Source of the DNA: CAZPQV01 sp964588705 | Lineage (GTDB): Bacteria; Bacteroidota; Bacteroidia; Flavobacteriales; Weeksellaceae | Assembly: GCA_964588705.1 (NCBI GenBank) | Contig: CAZPQV010000023.1 | Span: 1 to 31,686 of the forward strand | Direction of reading: 5' to 3' | DNA length: 31,686 nucleotides | Shown here: piece after piece, positions 1 through 8,219 of the stretch | How positions within the stretch are numbered: position 1 is the first letter of the stretch | Layout of the letters: the number at the start of each line of letters is the position of its first letter | Translations under genes and position numbers: made by a program | The notes under the pieces: model-generated | What the model saw: only the letters and a program-made list of their open reading frames with translations | The model's database searches: none | What the model was told of the DNA's origin: nothing

Positions 1-405
1 CACCCAACAGTGATAGAAACCACCAATCCTCAGTACGAAAGTATGGTTGAAGAAATTTTCGGCCCAATCCTTACCGTTTATATTTACGAAGATAAAGACT
101 GGAAAGAAACACTGAAGTTGGTAGACCAAACTTCTCCGTATTCTTTAACAGGATCTATTTTCGCGCAGGACCGTTATGCAATCGACGAGGCATATAAAGC
201 CCTTGAAAACGCTTCCGGAAACTTCTACATCAACGATAAACCAACAGGTGCCGTTGTTGGACAGCAACCTTTTGGCGGCGCAAGAGCATCAGGAACGAAC
301 GATAAAGCAGGTTCGAAAATGAACTTACTGCGTTGGGTTTCTGTAAGAAGTATTAAAGAAACTTTTGTTTCGCCTAAGGATTATAAGTATCCGTATTTAG
401 GATAA
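1..405 (+). CDS. pruA: L-glutamate gamma-semialdehyde dehydrogenase, C-terminal part
   Basis: The gene is cut by the left window edge; the frame is open from base 1, and 134 codons plus the stop are visible. The product oxidises glutamate-5-semialdehyde (from proline via proline dehydrogenase) to glutamate with NAD. The visible part carries EEIFGPIL, the conserved ALDH segment just after the catalytic core, and the C-terminal block PTGAVVGQQPFGGARASGT followed by NDKAG, which is typical of the ALDH4/P5C dehydrogenase subfamily rather than of general aldehyde dehydrogenases. The catalytic Cys and Glu lie upstream and cannot be checked. The protein ends in KYPYLG, a normal end for the family. 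A strong terminator follows 25 bp after the stop, so it is the last gene of its unit. Confidence 0.93.
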   Translation, partial: HPTVIETTNPQYESMVEEIFGPILTVYIYEDKDWKETLKLVDQTSPYSLTGSIFAQDRYAIDEAYKALENASGNFYINDKPTGAVVGQQPFGGARASGTNDKAGSKMNLLRWVSVRSIKETFVSPKDYKYPYLG

Positions 406-430
406 TACAAAACATTAACATAAAATATAA

Positions 431-459
431 AAATCCGTGAAAATTCACGGATTTTTTTT
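431..459 (+). terminator. intrinsic terminator of pruA
   Basis: A perfect 10-bp stem (431-440 with 445-454), a 4-nt AAAT loop and a run of eight T (452-459). The T run merges directly into the TTTG box of the promoter for the next gene. Confidence 0.88.
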
Positions 460-488
460 GATAATTACGAAACCATTATTTAATTTTG
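457..488 (+). promoter_or_regulatory. predicted promoter of the Crp/Fnr-family gene
   Basis: TTTG at 457-460 and TAATTTTG at 481-488, separated by 20 nt, match the Bacteroidota -33 and -7 boxes (TTTG and TAnnTTTG) without mismatch. Transcription would begin about 5-8 nt after 488, leaving a short leader before the ATG at 509. The -33 box is made from the last T residues of the pruA terminator. Confidence 0.65.
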
Positions 489-508
489 ATATAATAAAAA
501 AATTACTG

Positions 509-1087
509 ATGGACACTGATAACCTGTCAATCATCAATTATCTAAACAAAAGGAAACTTTTAAGTGAAGATGAACGAAAACTAATCGGTGAAATTTTTAA
601 AGAAAAATATTGTGCAGAAGGCGAAATCATCCTCAACAAAGGAGACATCTGCGGAAATATTTACTTCATTGAAAGCGGTGCTCTGAAAACATATTTTTGC
701 GACGACGAATGCAGGGAAATTATCAACGGAATTGCCATTGAAAATAATTTCTGTACTTCGGTAGCAAGTTTCATCAATCAGCACCCTTCCAGAGAATTCA
801 TAAAAGCCATTGAAAAAACCAAATTGATTTACATCAATTTCAGAAATTTCAAGCAACTTATAGAAATGCATCCTGCCTATCAGCAGATTTACATCAAGAT
901 TATTGAAGATTATCTCTCGTTTATGACCTGGAGAATGGAGTCTCTGGTAATGATGAACTCTAAGAAAAGGTACGATACACTTATGAAAATATATCCCAAA
1001 CTTTTTCTGAGAATCCGAAATAAAGATATGGCCGAATATCTTGGTATGACGCCCGAAACACTCAGCAGAATAAAGGCATTAAAATAG
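509..1087 (+). CDS. Crp/Fnr-family transcriptional regulator
   Basis: A 192-residue protein with an N-terminal cyclic-nucleotide-binding-like beta barrel (about residues 20-115, with KGD and GNIYFIESGALK in the expected places) and a C-terminal helix-turn-helix at about 168-190 (RIRNKDMAEYLGMTPETLSR). I see no cluster of conserved cAMP-contacting residues, so the ligand is unknown; flavobacterial members of this family often lack an obvious effector. The ATG at 509 is chosen over an in-frame GTG at 437 because the latter lies inside the pruA terminator and upstream of the predicted promoter. Targets cannot be read from the sequence; the neighbours give no strong hint. Confidence 0.88.
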   Translation: MDTDNLSIINYLNKRKLLSEDERKLIGEIFKEKYCAEGEIILNKGDICGNIYFIESGALKTYFCDDECREIINGIAIENNFCTSVASFINQHPSREFIKAIEKTKLIYINFRNFKQLIEMHPAYQQIYIKIIEDYLSFMTWRMESLVMMNSKKRYDTLMKIYPKLFLRIRNKDMAEYLGMTPETLSRIKALK

Positions 1088-1093
1088 AATTAC

Positions 1094-1124
1094 AACGCAG
1101 ATTTTTCAGATTCTGCGTTTTTTT
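1094..1124 (+). terminator. intrinsic terminator after the regulator gene
   Basis: The 8-bp arms AACGCAGA (1094-1101) and TCTGCGTT (1112-1119) are followed by a T run. It lies 6 bp after the stop codon. Confidence 0.8.
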
Positions 1125-1193
1125 GATTTTCGTCAATTTTTTTATGTGGGTGATGGAGATATTTTTACATTACAAACTAAAAACAAACCAATC

Positions 1194-1556
1194 ATGAAAA
1201 CTCTATTTTATTTTGCCGTATTGCTCTCGCTCGTGAGCTGCTATACATTTAAAGTTACTCAGGAAACAGCACAGCCAACAAACTTTGATCAAACCAAAGT
1301 TTATGAAATTCGAACCGACAGCACTCGTGTTATTGCGAGAAATTTAACGGTTGAAAACGACAATTTTAAATACACAGACCGTAAAAATCAACAAAAGACC
1401 ATTTCTGCAAAGGATATTGTTAGCATTAAAGAACGAAAATTTTCGGTGCCTAAAACTTCCGGTTTAGTAGTTGGGAGTGCAGCAGCTGTTGGTCTTGTGT
1501 TATTGTTGACAGTGGACATAGAATTTGATTTCTCGGGATTAAACAATCACTTTTAA
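1194..1556 (+). CDS. small lipoprotein of unknown function
   Basis: A 120-residue product with a lipoprotein signal peptide: a hydrophobic core and lipobox LVSC, Cys at residue 16. The mature part is short and polar, with SAKDIVSIKERKFSVPKTSG followed by a glycine/alanine/valine-rich hydrophobic stretch near the C-terminus. That pattern (a DI.SI..RK block then a small hydrophobic segment) is seen in many small uncharacterised Bacteroidota lipoproteins. The ATG at 1194 is preferred to an upstream GTG at 1146 because it puts the signal peptide at the N-terminus. It is followed after 14 bp by a beta-barrel gene and probably cotranscribed with it. I do not recognise a specific function. Confidence 0.75.
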   Translation: MKTLFYFAVLLSLVSCYTFKVTQETAQPTNFDQTKVYEIRTDSTRVIARNLTVENDNFKYTDRKNQQKTISAKDIVSIKERKFSVPKTSGLVVGSAAAVGLVLLLTVDIEFDFSGLNNHF

Positions 1557-1570
1557 AAGAAAATATAGCT

Positions 1571-2161
1571 ATGAAAACAAAAATTTATTTTATCATTCTT
1601 CTGACGCTTTTTTCAGGAGCTTTATACTCACAGGAGACTCACGAATTGAAAATCGGAGTTGGTGATTCGAGTATGCTTACATCATCCAATCAGATTGTGA
1701 ACGCCTTTGAAAATTTTTTTTCTGCGATACTGTTAATGGGAACCAGTGAAGATGACTACAAAGTAAAAACACCGTATTTATTTGCGGACTACAGATATCC
1801 TCTTTCGGAAACGGTAAAAATTGGTCTTCAGGTTGGATTTGGCAGTGTTGAAAATAATAAAACCTCAACTTATATTGACGGCTCTCAACTAAGTAAGAAA
1901 TTTACCTACAATTATTTTACGGTAATGCCGGGAATAGATGTCCGCTATTTTAAGAAAAACTTGTTTACAATGTATGGCAATGCCAATTTGGGTGTCTCTT
2001 TTACTACCGTTAAAGATTCTAACAATGAAAAAGAAAGTACCACGGGATTCTCCTTTCAGATCAATCCTGTTGGCTTGTCTTACGGTGATAAAATTGCTGG
2101 ATTTGTCGAAGGTGGAATTGGAATTTCATTTGTAAATGCCGGGATAAAATTTGGATTATAA
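1571..2161 (+). CDS. predicted outer-membrane beta-barrel protein
   Basis: A 196-residue product with a cleavable signal peptide (hydrophobic core to about residue 18, likely cut near LYSQ). The mature part has alternating amphipathic strands typical of a small eight-stranded barrel (VKIGLQVGFGS, FTYNYFTVMPGIDVRYF, LFTMYGNANLGVSF, IAGFVEGGIGISFVNAGIKF), and the last segment resembles a closing strand. It sits 14 bp after the small lipoprotein gene, and a terminator follows, so the two form a two-gene unit. The function is unknown; small barrels of this kind are often structural or adhesion proteins, but nothing here decides it. Confidence 0.7.
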   Translation: MKTKIYFIILLTLFSGALYSQETHELKIGVGDSSMLTSSNQIVNAFENFFSAILLMGTSEDDYKVKTPYLFADYRYPLSETVKIGLQVGFGSVENNKTSTYIDGSQLSKKFTYNYFTVMPGIDVRYFKKNLFTMYGNANLGVSFTTVKDSNNEKESTTGFSFQINPVGLSYGDKIAGFVEGGIGISFVNAGIKFGL

Positions 2162-2187
2162 ACAATTTCTTTAAAAAACAATCTTTC

Positions 2188-2216
2188 AATCCGTAGAAAA
2201 TTCTGCGGATTTTTTG
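2188..2216 (+). terminator. intrinsic terminator of the lipoprotein/barrel unit
   Basis: A 10-bp stem with one G-T wobble (2188-2197 with 2202-2211), an AAAT loop, then a T run to 2215. Confidence 0.8.
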
Positions 2217-2334
2217 TTCACTAAAAACCTTTTATATAAAGTTAATTTTCTTTAATCAGTCATAAATAAAGGACTTTTGCATATTTTTTCAATAGTATTG
2301 AAACAGAAGAATAAAATCAGTAAAATTTAAAATT

Positions 2335-2802
2335 ATGAAAAATGTATTGGTCACTGCACTTGTGGCAGGAATCACTTTAACAGCCTGTAAAAAAACAGAA
2401 GAAATTCAAACCACCAATCCGACAACAGAAACAACAGAAACCGTTGTTGCCGAAACTGAAATTCCAACCGGCGACACCACGCAAACTTCTGTGGACTGGA
2501 ACGGAACTTACGCCGGAACTCTTCCTTGCGCTTCCTGCCCCGGAATTGAAACAAAACTTGTTCTGAATGATGACGGGACCTACACTTTAGATGAAAAATA
2601 TCTTGAAGAAAAAGACAGTGATTTTTCAGAAAAAGGAACATTCAGCTGGAGTGCCGACGGTTCCTTCGTGACGCTTTCTCCTGAACCTGCAGAAAAAGAT
2701 GGCATGAAGAAAGTGTTTTTTGTAACAGAAGGGTCAGTTTATCAGGCTTCAAATGAGACCGACCGCTCTATGAAGGAGGAATATAAACTTACTAAGCAGT
2801 AA
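2335..2802 (+). CDS. NlpE-like copper-resistance-type lipoprotein
   Basis: A 155-residue lipoprotein: lipobox LTAC with Cys18, then a Thr/Glu-rich linker of about 35 residues, then an NlpE N-terminal-type domain from about residue 53. The diagnostic part is WNGTYAGTLPCASCPGIET, with the CxxC pair Cys65 and Cys68, followed by LVLNDDGTYTL. In E. coli NlpE the equivalent domain senses surface contact and copper stress through Cpx. Bacteroidota lack an obvious Cpx partner, so here the role (metal binding or envelope sensing) is inference. Only the N-terminal domain is present, without the second NlpE domain. No convincing promoter was found upstream. Confidence 0.82.
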   Translation: MKNVLVTALVAGITLTACKKTEEIQTTNPTTETTETVVAETEIPTGDTTQTSVDWNGTYAGTLPCASCPGIETKLVLNDDGTYTLDEKYLEEKDSDFSEKGTFSWSADGSFVTLSPEPAEKDGMKKVFFVTEGSVYQASNETDRSMKEEYKLTKQ

Positions 2803-2843
2803 AATTTAATTTAAATAACTAATTGTGCATTTAGGATTTTTTG

Positions 2844-2995
2844 AAACGCAAAGACTTTTAATGAATTACTTAATCTTTTAGTTAGCAAAGATGACGAATA
2901 AAATTCGTCGTGAAGCATTCGCTTTGTCAAATTCGCTAACGAATTATTGCTTTGCTCTCTAAGAATTTTAGATTGAATTTGGAAACTTTGCGTTT
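2844..2995. repeat. long nested imperfect palindrome, non-coding
   Basis: The outer arms are AAACGCAAAG (2844-2853) and CTTTGCGTTT (2986-2995), exact reverse complements 152 bp apart. Nested inside are GTTAGC (2881-2886) with GCTAAC (2935-2940), GCAAAG (2885-2890) with CTTTGC (2950-2955), and a tight hairpin GACGAAT-AAA-ATTCGTC (2893-2909). A 66-codon open frame on the minus strand crosses it, but this is a by-product of the repeat. It looks like a mobile or structured intergenic element; from memory, similar ACGCAAAG-bounded elements recur in Chryseobacterium intergenic DNA, but I cannot check that here. Confidence 0.6.
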
Positions 2996-3080
2996 TAGAA
3001 ATATAAAGCATTTATTACTAGATATTTACATTAAATGTGATTATTGAAGCCTTAATGCAAAACAGGTTTAAATAAAAATA

Positions 3081-3116
3081 GAAAAGGGCTCCCAAAGATA
3101 TTCGGAAGCCCTTTTC
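3081..3116 (-). terminator. terminator of the ppdK gene
   Basis: A 10-bp perfect stem (3081-3090 with 3107-3116), extended by two G-C pairs across a mismatch. On the minus strand it is followed by a T-rich tract, and it lies 17 bp beyond the ppdK stop. Confidence 0.8.
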
Positions 3117-3133
3117 ATTATTAACAAAAAATA

Positions 3134-5887
3134 TTATTTCTGCTTGTCTTCAATTGCTGCCTGTGCTGCTGCAAGACGTGCAATTGGAACTCTGAACGGA
3201 GAACAGCTCACATAGTCGATTCCAAGTCTGTGACAGAATTTCACAGATTCGGCATCACCACCATGTTCACCACAGATACCTACTTTCAGTTTGTTTTTCA
3301 CTGAGCGTCCTCTTTCAACCGCAACTTTTATCAGTTCACCAACACCGCTTTGGTCGATGGTTACGAATGGGTCGTCCTGAAGAAGTTTCAGATCAAGATA
3401 TTCCGGTAAGAATCCTCCGATATCGTCTCTGGAGAAACCAAAAGACATCTGCGTAAGGTCGTTGGTTCCGAATGAGAAGAACTCAGCAACTTCTGCCATA
3501 GAATTGGCTTTCAGAGCGGCACGTGGAGTTTCAATCATCGTTCCATACAGATAATCGATTTTCTTAACTTTCAGTTTTTTGATGGTTTCATCATACACTC
3601 TGTCTACGATTTCTTTTTGGTGACGAAGTTCATGTTTGCCCATTGTTACAGGAATCATAATTTCCGGGAACGATTTTACACCTTCTTTATTCAGTTCACC
3701 TGCGGCTTCAAGAATTGCACGAACCTGCATTTCAGTAATTTCAGGATAAGAAACTCCCAAACGAACACCTCTGTGACCAAGCATTGGATTGTTTTCGTGC
3801 AGAGCAAGAATTCTTCTGTTAAGAACGTTCAGTTTAATGCCAAGTTCCTTAGCCAGTTCCTGAAGTTTAATTTTATCGTGAGGAACGAACTCGTGTAATG
3901 GCGGATCCAGAAGACGGATGGTCACCGGTTTTCCTTTCATTACTTCAAGAGTGGCTTTCACGTCTTTTTTCACATATTTGAACAGATCGTTCAGCGCAGC
4001 TCTTCTTTCTTTTTCGTTGGATGCCATAATCATCTTACGAAGAATGAATAATGGGTGCTCACCACCTTCACCGTAGAACATGTGCTCTGTTCTGAAAAGT
4101 CCGATACCTTCAGCACCGAAATGAACGGCCTGTTCTGCATCTTTAGGCGTATCAGCATTGGTTCTTACACCAAGAACTTTAGCTTTGTCCACCAATTTCA
4201 TCAGAGATTTGTAAGCTTCGTTTTTATTAAGATCTGCAGCTTTCAAAGGAAGAACACCTTCGTAAACCAAACCTTTAGTTCCGTTCAAAGAAATCCAGTC
4301 ACCTTCGTGAATTCTCTGTCCTTTTGCAGTAATCAGAACTTTTTCTTTACCTCTGATTTCAATTTCGCTACAACCTACGATACAGCATTTACCCCAACCT
4401 CTTGCAACAAGTGCAGCGTGGGAAGTCATACCTCCTTTTGAAGTAAGAATTGCCTGAGATTTGTGCATACCATCAACATCCTCTGGAGAAGTTTCTTCAC
4501 GTACAAGAATTACTTTTTCGCCACGAAGTCCCCATTCTACAGCATCTTCAGAAGAGAACACTACTCTACCGATCGCACCACCAGGACCTGCAGGAAGACC
4601 TTTAGCAACTACTTTAGAAGTTTTTTCAGCATCCGGATCAAGCATTGGAAGAAGAAGTTCTACCAACTGGTTCGGGCCAACTCTCATAATTGCTGTATCG
4701 GCATCAATAAGTTTTTCTTTATACATATCGGTTGCCATTTTCACTGCAGCAACACCATTACGCTTACCAACACGGCACTGAAGCATATACAGTTTACCTT
4801 TTTCAATGGTGAACTCGATATCCTGCATGTCTTTATAATGCTTCTCAAGTCTCTGTTGCATTTCATCAAGCTCCTTGTATTGAGCAGGCATGAATTTCTC
4901 AAGAGTGGTCAGCTTTTTACTGTGGTCGTTTTTAGAAAGATTGTTGATTGGCGCCGGAGTTCTGATTCCTGCTACAACGTCTTCCCCTTGTGCATTTACC
5001 AAATATTCTCCATAGAAGTGGTGATCTCCGTTACCAGGGTTTCTTGTGAAAGCAACACCAGTACAGGAATCTTCACCCATATTTCCGAATACCATTGCCT
5101 GAACGTTTACCGCAGTTCCCCATTCATCAGGAATTCTTTCGATACGTCTGTATTCTACTGCACGTTTTCCGTTCCAGGAAGCGAATACAGCACCAACACC
5201 ACCCAATAACTGATCCCAAGGATTCTCAGGGAAATCAACTTTCAGGTGTTTTTTGGTCATTGCCTTAAATTCTTTCACCAAATCTTTAAGATCAGATGCT
5301 GAAAGTTCAGTATCAAGCTCTACGCCTCTTTTCTTTTTAAGACCTTCCAGTTTTTCGTCCATCAGCTTACGGATACCAACACCTTTTACAGGTTCTCTTC
5401 CGCTGGCTTTTTCAATTACAACGTCGGCATACATCATAATCAGACGTCTGTAAGCGTCGTAAGCAAATCTTTCGTCACCTGATTTTTCGATAAGTCCTTT
5501 AACGGTATCATCATTCAAACCAAGGTTTAGAACAGTATCCATCATCCCCGGCATTGAGCGTCGTGCTCCGGAACGAACAGAAAGTAAAAGCGGATCCTTC
5601 ACATCACCATACTTTTTACCCATCAGTTTTTCGATCTGAGCAACAGCATCTTTTATTTGCTTATCCAGTTCTTTTGGATATTTTTTTCCGTGGTCATAAT
5701 AGTAAGTACAAACTTTGGTAGTAATCGTGAATCCTGGAGGAACAGGAAGTTTAAGATCCTTGTGACCTGCCATTTCTGCAAGGTTAGCACCTTTACCACC
5801 GAGCAAATTCTTCATCGATTCATTACCATCTGCCTTTCCACCCCCGAAGGAGTAGACATACTTTTCTGTTTTTGCTTTCGTAGCCAT
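3134..5887 (-). CDS. ppdK: pyruvate, phosphate dikinase
   Basis: A 917-residue cytoplasmic enzyme interconverting pyruvate + ATP + Pi and PEP + AMP + PPi. Domain order is normal: the N-terminal ATP-grasp nucleotide domain (GGKGANLAEM near residue 30; RSGARRSMPGMMDTVLNLG near 105-123), the central phosphohistidine domain (GGMTSHAALVARGWGKCC with catalytic His490), and the C-terminal PEP/pyruvate TIM barrel (GLFRTEHMF at about 597-605, GTNDLTQMSFGFSRDD at about 807-822, GICGEHGG with Cys872). Thr488, two residues before His490, is the position phosphorylated by PPDK regulatory protein in plants and bacteria; no such regulator gene is in the window. The gene stands alone between a terminator and a 341-bp gap. 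The reaction suits gluconeogenic PEP formation or PPi-linked glycolysis. Confidence 0.97.
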   Translation of the reverse strand: MATKAKTEKYVYSFGGGKADGNESMKNLLGGKGANLAEMAGHKDLKLPVPPGFTITTKVCTYYYDHGKKYPKELDKQIKDAVAQIEKLMGKKYGDVKDPLLLSVRSGARRSMPGMMDTVLNLGLNDDTVKGLIEKSGDERFAYDAYRRLIMMYADVVIEKASGREPVKGVGIRKLMDEKLEGLKKKRGVELDTELSASDLKDLVKEFKAMTKKHLKVDFPENPWDQLLGGVGAVFASWNGKRAVEYRRIERIPDEWGTAVNVQAMVFGNMGEDSCTGVAFTRNPGNGDHHFYGEYLVNAQGEDVVAGIRTPAPINNLSKNDHSKKLTTLEKFMPAQYKELDEMQQRLEKHYKDMQDIEFTIEKGKLYMLQCRVGKRNGVAAVKMATDMYKEKLIDADTAIMRVGPNQLVELLLPMLDPDAEKTSKVVAKGLPAGPGGAIGRVVFSSEDAVEWGLRGEKVILVREETSPEDVDGMHKSQAILTSKGGMTSHAALVARGWGKCCIVGCSEIEIRGKEKVLITAKGQRIHEGDWISLNGTKGLVYEGVLPLKAADLNKNEAYKSLMKLVDKAKVLGVRTNADTPKDAEQAVHFGAEGIGLFRTEHMFYGEGGEHPLFILRKMIMASNEKERRAALNDLFKYVKKDVKATLEVMKGKPVTIRLLDPPLHEFVPHDKIKLQELAKELGIKLNVLNRRILALHENNPMLGHRGVRLGVSYPEITEMQVRAILEAAGELNKEGVKSFPEIMIPVTMGKHELRHQKEIVDRVYDETIKKLKVKKIDYLYGTMIETPRAALKANSMAEVAEFFSFGTNDLTQMSFGFSRDDIGGFLPEYLDLKLLQDDPFVTIDQSGVGELIKVAVERGRSVKNKLKVGICGEHGGDAESVKFCHRLGIDYVSCSPFRVPIARLAAAQAAIEDKQK

Positions 5888-6228
5888 AATATGTTGTTTG
5901 ATTAATTATTCTTTTTAAAGACAAGTAAAATTACGAATATCTGAACTTAAACACTTATTTAACCTTATGACAATTATCAAGATTGACAAATGTCATAGTT
6001 AATCAAAAAAAAATCACTGCAAAAGTGTGGGGTTAATAATTTGTTTGATTTAAAGAAAAATTAATATTAACCGTATTTACAAAAGATTAACTAAATATTT
6101 CCTGATGTAGCTTTTTTAATTAATTTAGCTGAACTGTATAGAACTGATCATATTATTTAAGGAAAATCCGACAGCAAAATCTAGCTTTAAACCAGGAACC
6201 GGAATCTCAAATTTAAATAACGACAAAA
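5888..6228. other. 341-bp AT-rich gap between divergent genes
   Basis: This stretch separates the divergent starts of ppdK and the DUF3667 gene and must hold the promoters of both. I see no RNA gene, no strong hairpin and no perfect TAnnTTTG box. The nearest match for ppdK is TAATTTTA read on the minus strand, about 45 nt from its start, with no clear partner box. Confidence 0.6.
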
Positions 6229-7023
6229 ATGGCTGAAACCTGTAAAAACTGCTCTGCCCAAATTACGGGAAATTTTTGCCCCAATTGCGGACAGAAAAAA
6301 TACAAACGTATCGACAGAAAATATGTTGCTGATGAACTGCAGTACACTTTTTTGCATACCAATAAAGGGTTTCTTTACTCCATTAAAAACATCTTGAAAA
6401 ATCCAGGCAGAACTGCAAAAGAATTCATCGATGGTAGCAGAGTGAACCATTACAAACCGATATTACTGGCATTTGTATTAAGTGGTATTTTAACATTTAT
6501 TTCTTACAAAGTTTTAGGACTTAAAGAAATAATGCAAACCTATTACAATGATAAAAATATGAATTCCCAATTTATGAATGATTTTCTGGCATTACTCTCG
6601 AGTTACAATACGATTATAATGCTGGCTTTGATTCCGTTTTTTGCAATTGCAACCAAACTGAGTTTTCGTAAATGGGGGGCACAACTATTATGAGCACATC
6701 GTAATGAATGCTTATATATTATCCTTTTACACATTAATTAACCTGATTATTGTATATCCTTTAATGCTTATTTTCAAAAACGATACAGCAATTTTTAACA
6801 TTACCGGATTTACAATGCTTATGATACCTTTTATATTGGATGGTTTTTTAAAGCAGTTTATGCGGAAAAACCTCTGAAAAGCATTATCTGCAGAGTTTTA
6901 CTAGTTGTTTTATTTACGCTTTTGGGTTATATCCCTCTCACCATGTTAGCAATGTTGGTTGGTTTCCTTTACAGTATCTTAACGGGACCAGAATCTTTGG
7001 ATTATATAAAACCTCAACAATAG
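6229..7023 (+). pseudogene. DUF3667 membrane protein, broken by two frameshifts
   Basis: The N-terminus has a zinc-ribbon-like pair CKNC and CPNC, then basic residues and several membrane segments, the DUF3667 layout common in Bacteroidota (function unknown). The first frame stops at 6691-6693 after 154 residues. Homologous-looking membrane sequence continues in another frame (HNYYEHIVMNAYILSFYTL) from 6680, and then back in the original frame from about 6832 (FYIGWFFKAVYAEKPLKSII) to a TAG at 7021-7023. Removing one G from the six at 6674-6679 and adding one T to the four at 6829-6832 restores a single protein of 264 residues. Both lesions sit in homopolymers, so sequencing error is as likely as decay. 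Confidence 0.75.
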
Positions 7024-7060
7024 CTTTTATTTAACACCTTTATTTGAAATAAATCAAAAA

Positions 7061-7091
7061 AAATACACCGATGAAAACCGGTGTATTTTTG
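7061..7091. terminator. bidirectional terminator between convergent genes
   Basis: A perfect 10-bp stem (7061-7070 with 7079-7088), an 8-nt loop, with T on the right and A on the left, so it can stop transcription both from the DUF3667 gene and from the ketosynthase gene. Confidence 0.82.
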
Positions 7092-7108
7092 TATAAAAAC
7101 TTATTTTT

Positions 7109-8131
7109 CTAATATTCAAAAAGAACACTTCCCCAAGTAAATCCGCTTCCAAAAGCTGAAAGCAGCACGAGGTCTCCCCTTTTTACTTTACCTTCCTGTA
7201 TCGCTTCGCTTAAAGCCAAAGGAATGGAAGCTGCTGTGGTATTACCATATTTCTGGATGTTGTTGTGCACTTTTTCATCCGGCAATCCAAATTTCTGCTG
7301 TACATACTGTGCAATTCTGAGGTTCGCCTGGTGAGGAATAAACATATCCAGATCTTCAACCGTTTTTCCGGCCGAATTTAAAGCTTCGTTCATGGTTTCA
7401 GGAAATCTTGTTACCGCATGCTTGAATACGAAATTTCCGTTCATAACCGGATAGATTTCAGCATCGGTTACATTCTCCGGTTCCAAACGCATTCTGTCGC
7501 TCCAACCGAATTTAGAACCCGGGAATTTGGTGCAAAGTTCATCCGCATATTTTCCTTCAGAGTGCATATTAAACGCCAAAATATCTCCGGCATTTTCATC
7601 ATCTGTAGCTGAAAGAATTACCGCTCCTGCACCGTCTCCGAAAATTACAGAAACACCTCTTCCCGCATCAGAAAAATCAAGTCCAAAGGAATGAACTTCT
7701 GCTCCTACAACCAAAATATTTTTATAAGTTCCCGATTTGATAAAAGCATTGGCAACGCTCATCGCATATACAAATCCTGAACACTGGTTTCTTACGTCCA
7801 AAGCACCAATCGTATCGCAGCCCAACATTTCCTGAAGCTGAACTCCACATCCCGGGAAGAAATAATCCGGCGAAAGCGTAGCGAAAACAATGAAATCGAT
7901 ATCTTTTGCAGTAAGGTTCGCATTTTTAAGTGCCATTTCTGCGGCTTTGAAACCTAAATATGCAGTTGTTTCTTCCGAATCGTTTCTGTTTTTACGGTGG
8001 TGGCGCTCTTTGATTCCCGTTCTTTCAGTAATCCATTCGTCATTGGTGGTCATCAGTTTGGCCAAATCATCGTTGGTTACAAGGTTTTCAGGAACGTGAT
8101 GCCCAATACCTTTAATGATACTTTTAAGCAT
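7109..8131 (-). CDS. fabH: 3-oxoacyl-ACP synthase III (FabH-type ketosynthase)
   Basis: A 340-residue thiolase-fold enzyme that condenses an acyl-CoA with malonyl-ACP to start fatty acid synthesis. The FabH catalytic triad is complete: Cys117 in DVRNQCSGF, His267 in IPHQANLRI, Asn297 in KYGNTTAAS, and the C-terminal GSGFTWGS motif is present. The length is close to the usual 320-340. It is not beside plsX, rpmF or other fab genes, so it may be a second, stand-alone FabH paralogue, possibly with a different acyl preference (for example branched starters, which flavobacteria use). The symbol names the family, not a proven primary isozyme. A predicted -7 box lies 20 bp upstream. Confidence 0.88.
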   Translation of the reverse strand: MLKSIIKGIGHHVPENLVTNDDLAKLMTTNDEWITERTGIKERHHRKNRNDSEETTAYLGFKAAEMALKNANLTAKDIDFIVFATLSPDYFFPGCGVQLQEMLGCDTIGALDVRNQCSGFVYAMSVANAFIKSGTYKNILVVGAEVHSFGLDFSDAGRGVSVIFGDGAGAVILSATDDENAGDILAFNMHSEGKYADELCTKFPGSKFGWSDRMRLEPENVTDAEIYPVMNGNFVFKHAVTRFPETMNEALNSAGKTVEDLDMFIPHQANLRIAQYVQQKFGLPDEKVHNNIQKYGNTTAASIPLALSEAIQEGKVKRGDLVLLSAFGSGFTWGSVLFEY

Positions 8132-8150
8132 AAGTTTTATTAATTTTGGG

Positions 8151-8158
8151 CAAATTTA
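8151..8158 (-). promoter_or_regulatory. predicted -7 box of the ketosynthase gene
   Basis: Read on the minus strand this is TAAATTTG, a perfect TAnnTTTG, ending 19 nt before the start codon. The expected TTG box 17-23 nt further upstream is not clear, which lowers confidence. Confidence 0.4.
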
Positions 8159-8219
8159 ACATTTTATTTACAAACAGTTGTATTTTTAAACCGTCAATAA
8201 ACTTAAACAGATTCACAGA

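Noticed and set aside
437..508. Longer N-terminus for the Crp/Fnr protein from a GTG
   Set aside because: The GTG is inside the pruA terminator stem and upstream of a perfect promoter; the added residues do not belong to the family fold.
2276..2300. Promoter for the NlpE-like gene (TTTG and TAGTATTG)
   Set aside because: The spacer is only 13 nt and the second box has a mismatch, outside the range seen at the good promoters.
2811..3011. Possible 66-residue gene on the minus strand
   Set aside because: The frame coincides with the nested palindrome; the peptide has no domain, signal or family pattern.
4463..5209. 248-codon open frame on the plus strand inside ppdK
   Set aside because: It is an antisense shadow of a highly conserved gene; its translation has no recognisable pattern.
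6674..6832. Programmed frameshifting in the DUF3667 gene
   Set aside because: It would need a +1 shift at the G run and a later -1 shift at a short T run in one message; two independent homopolymer indels are simpler.
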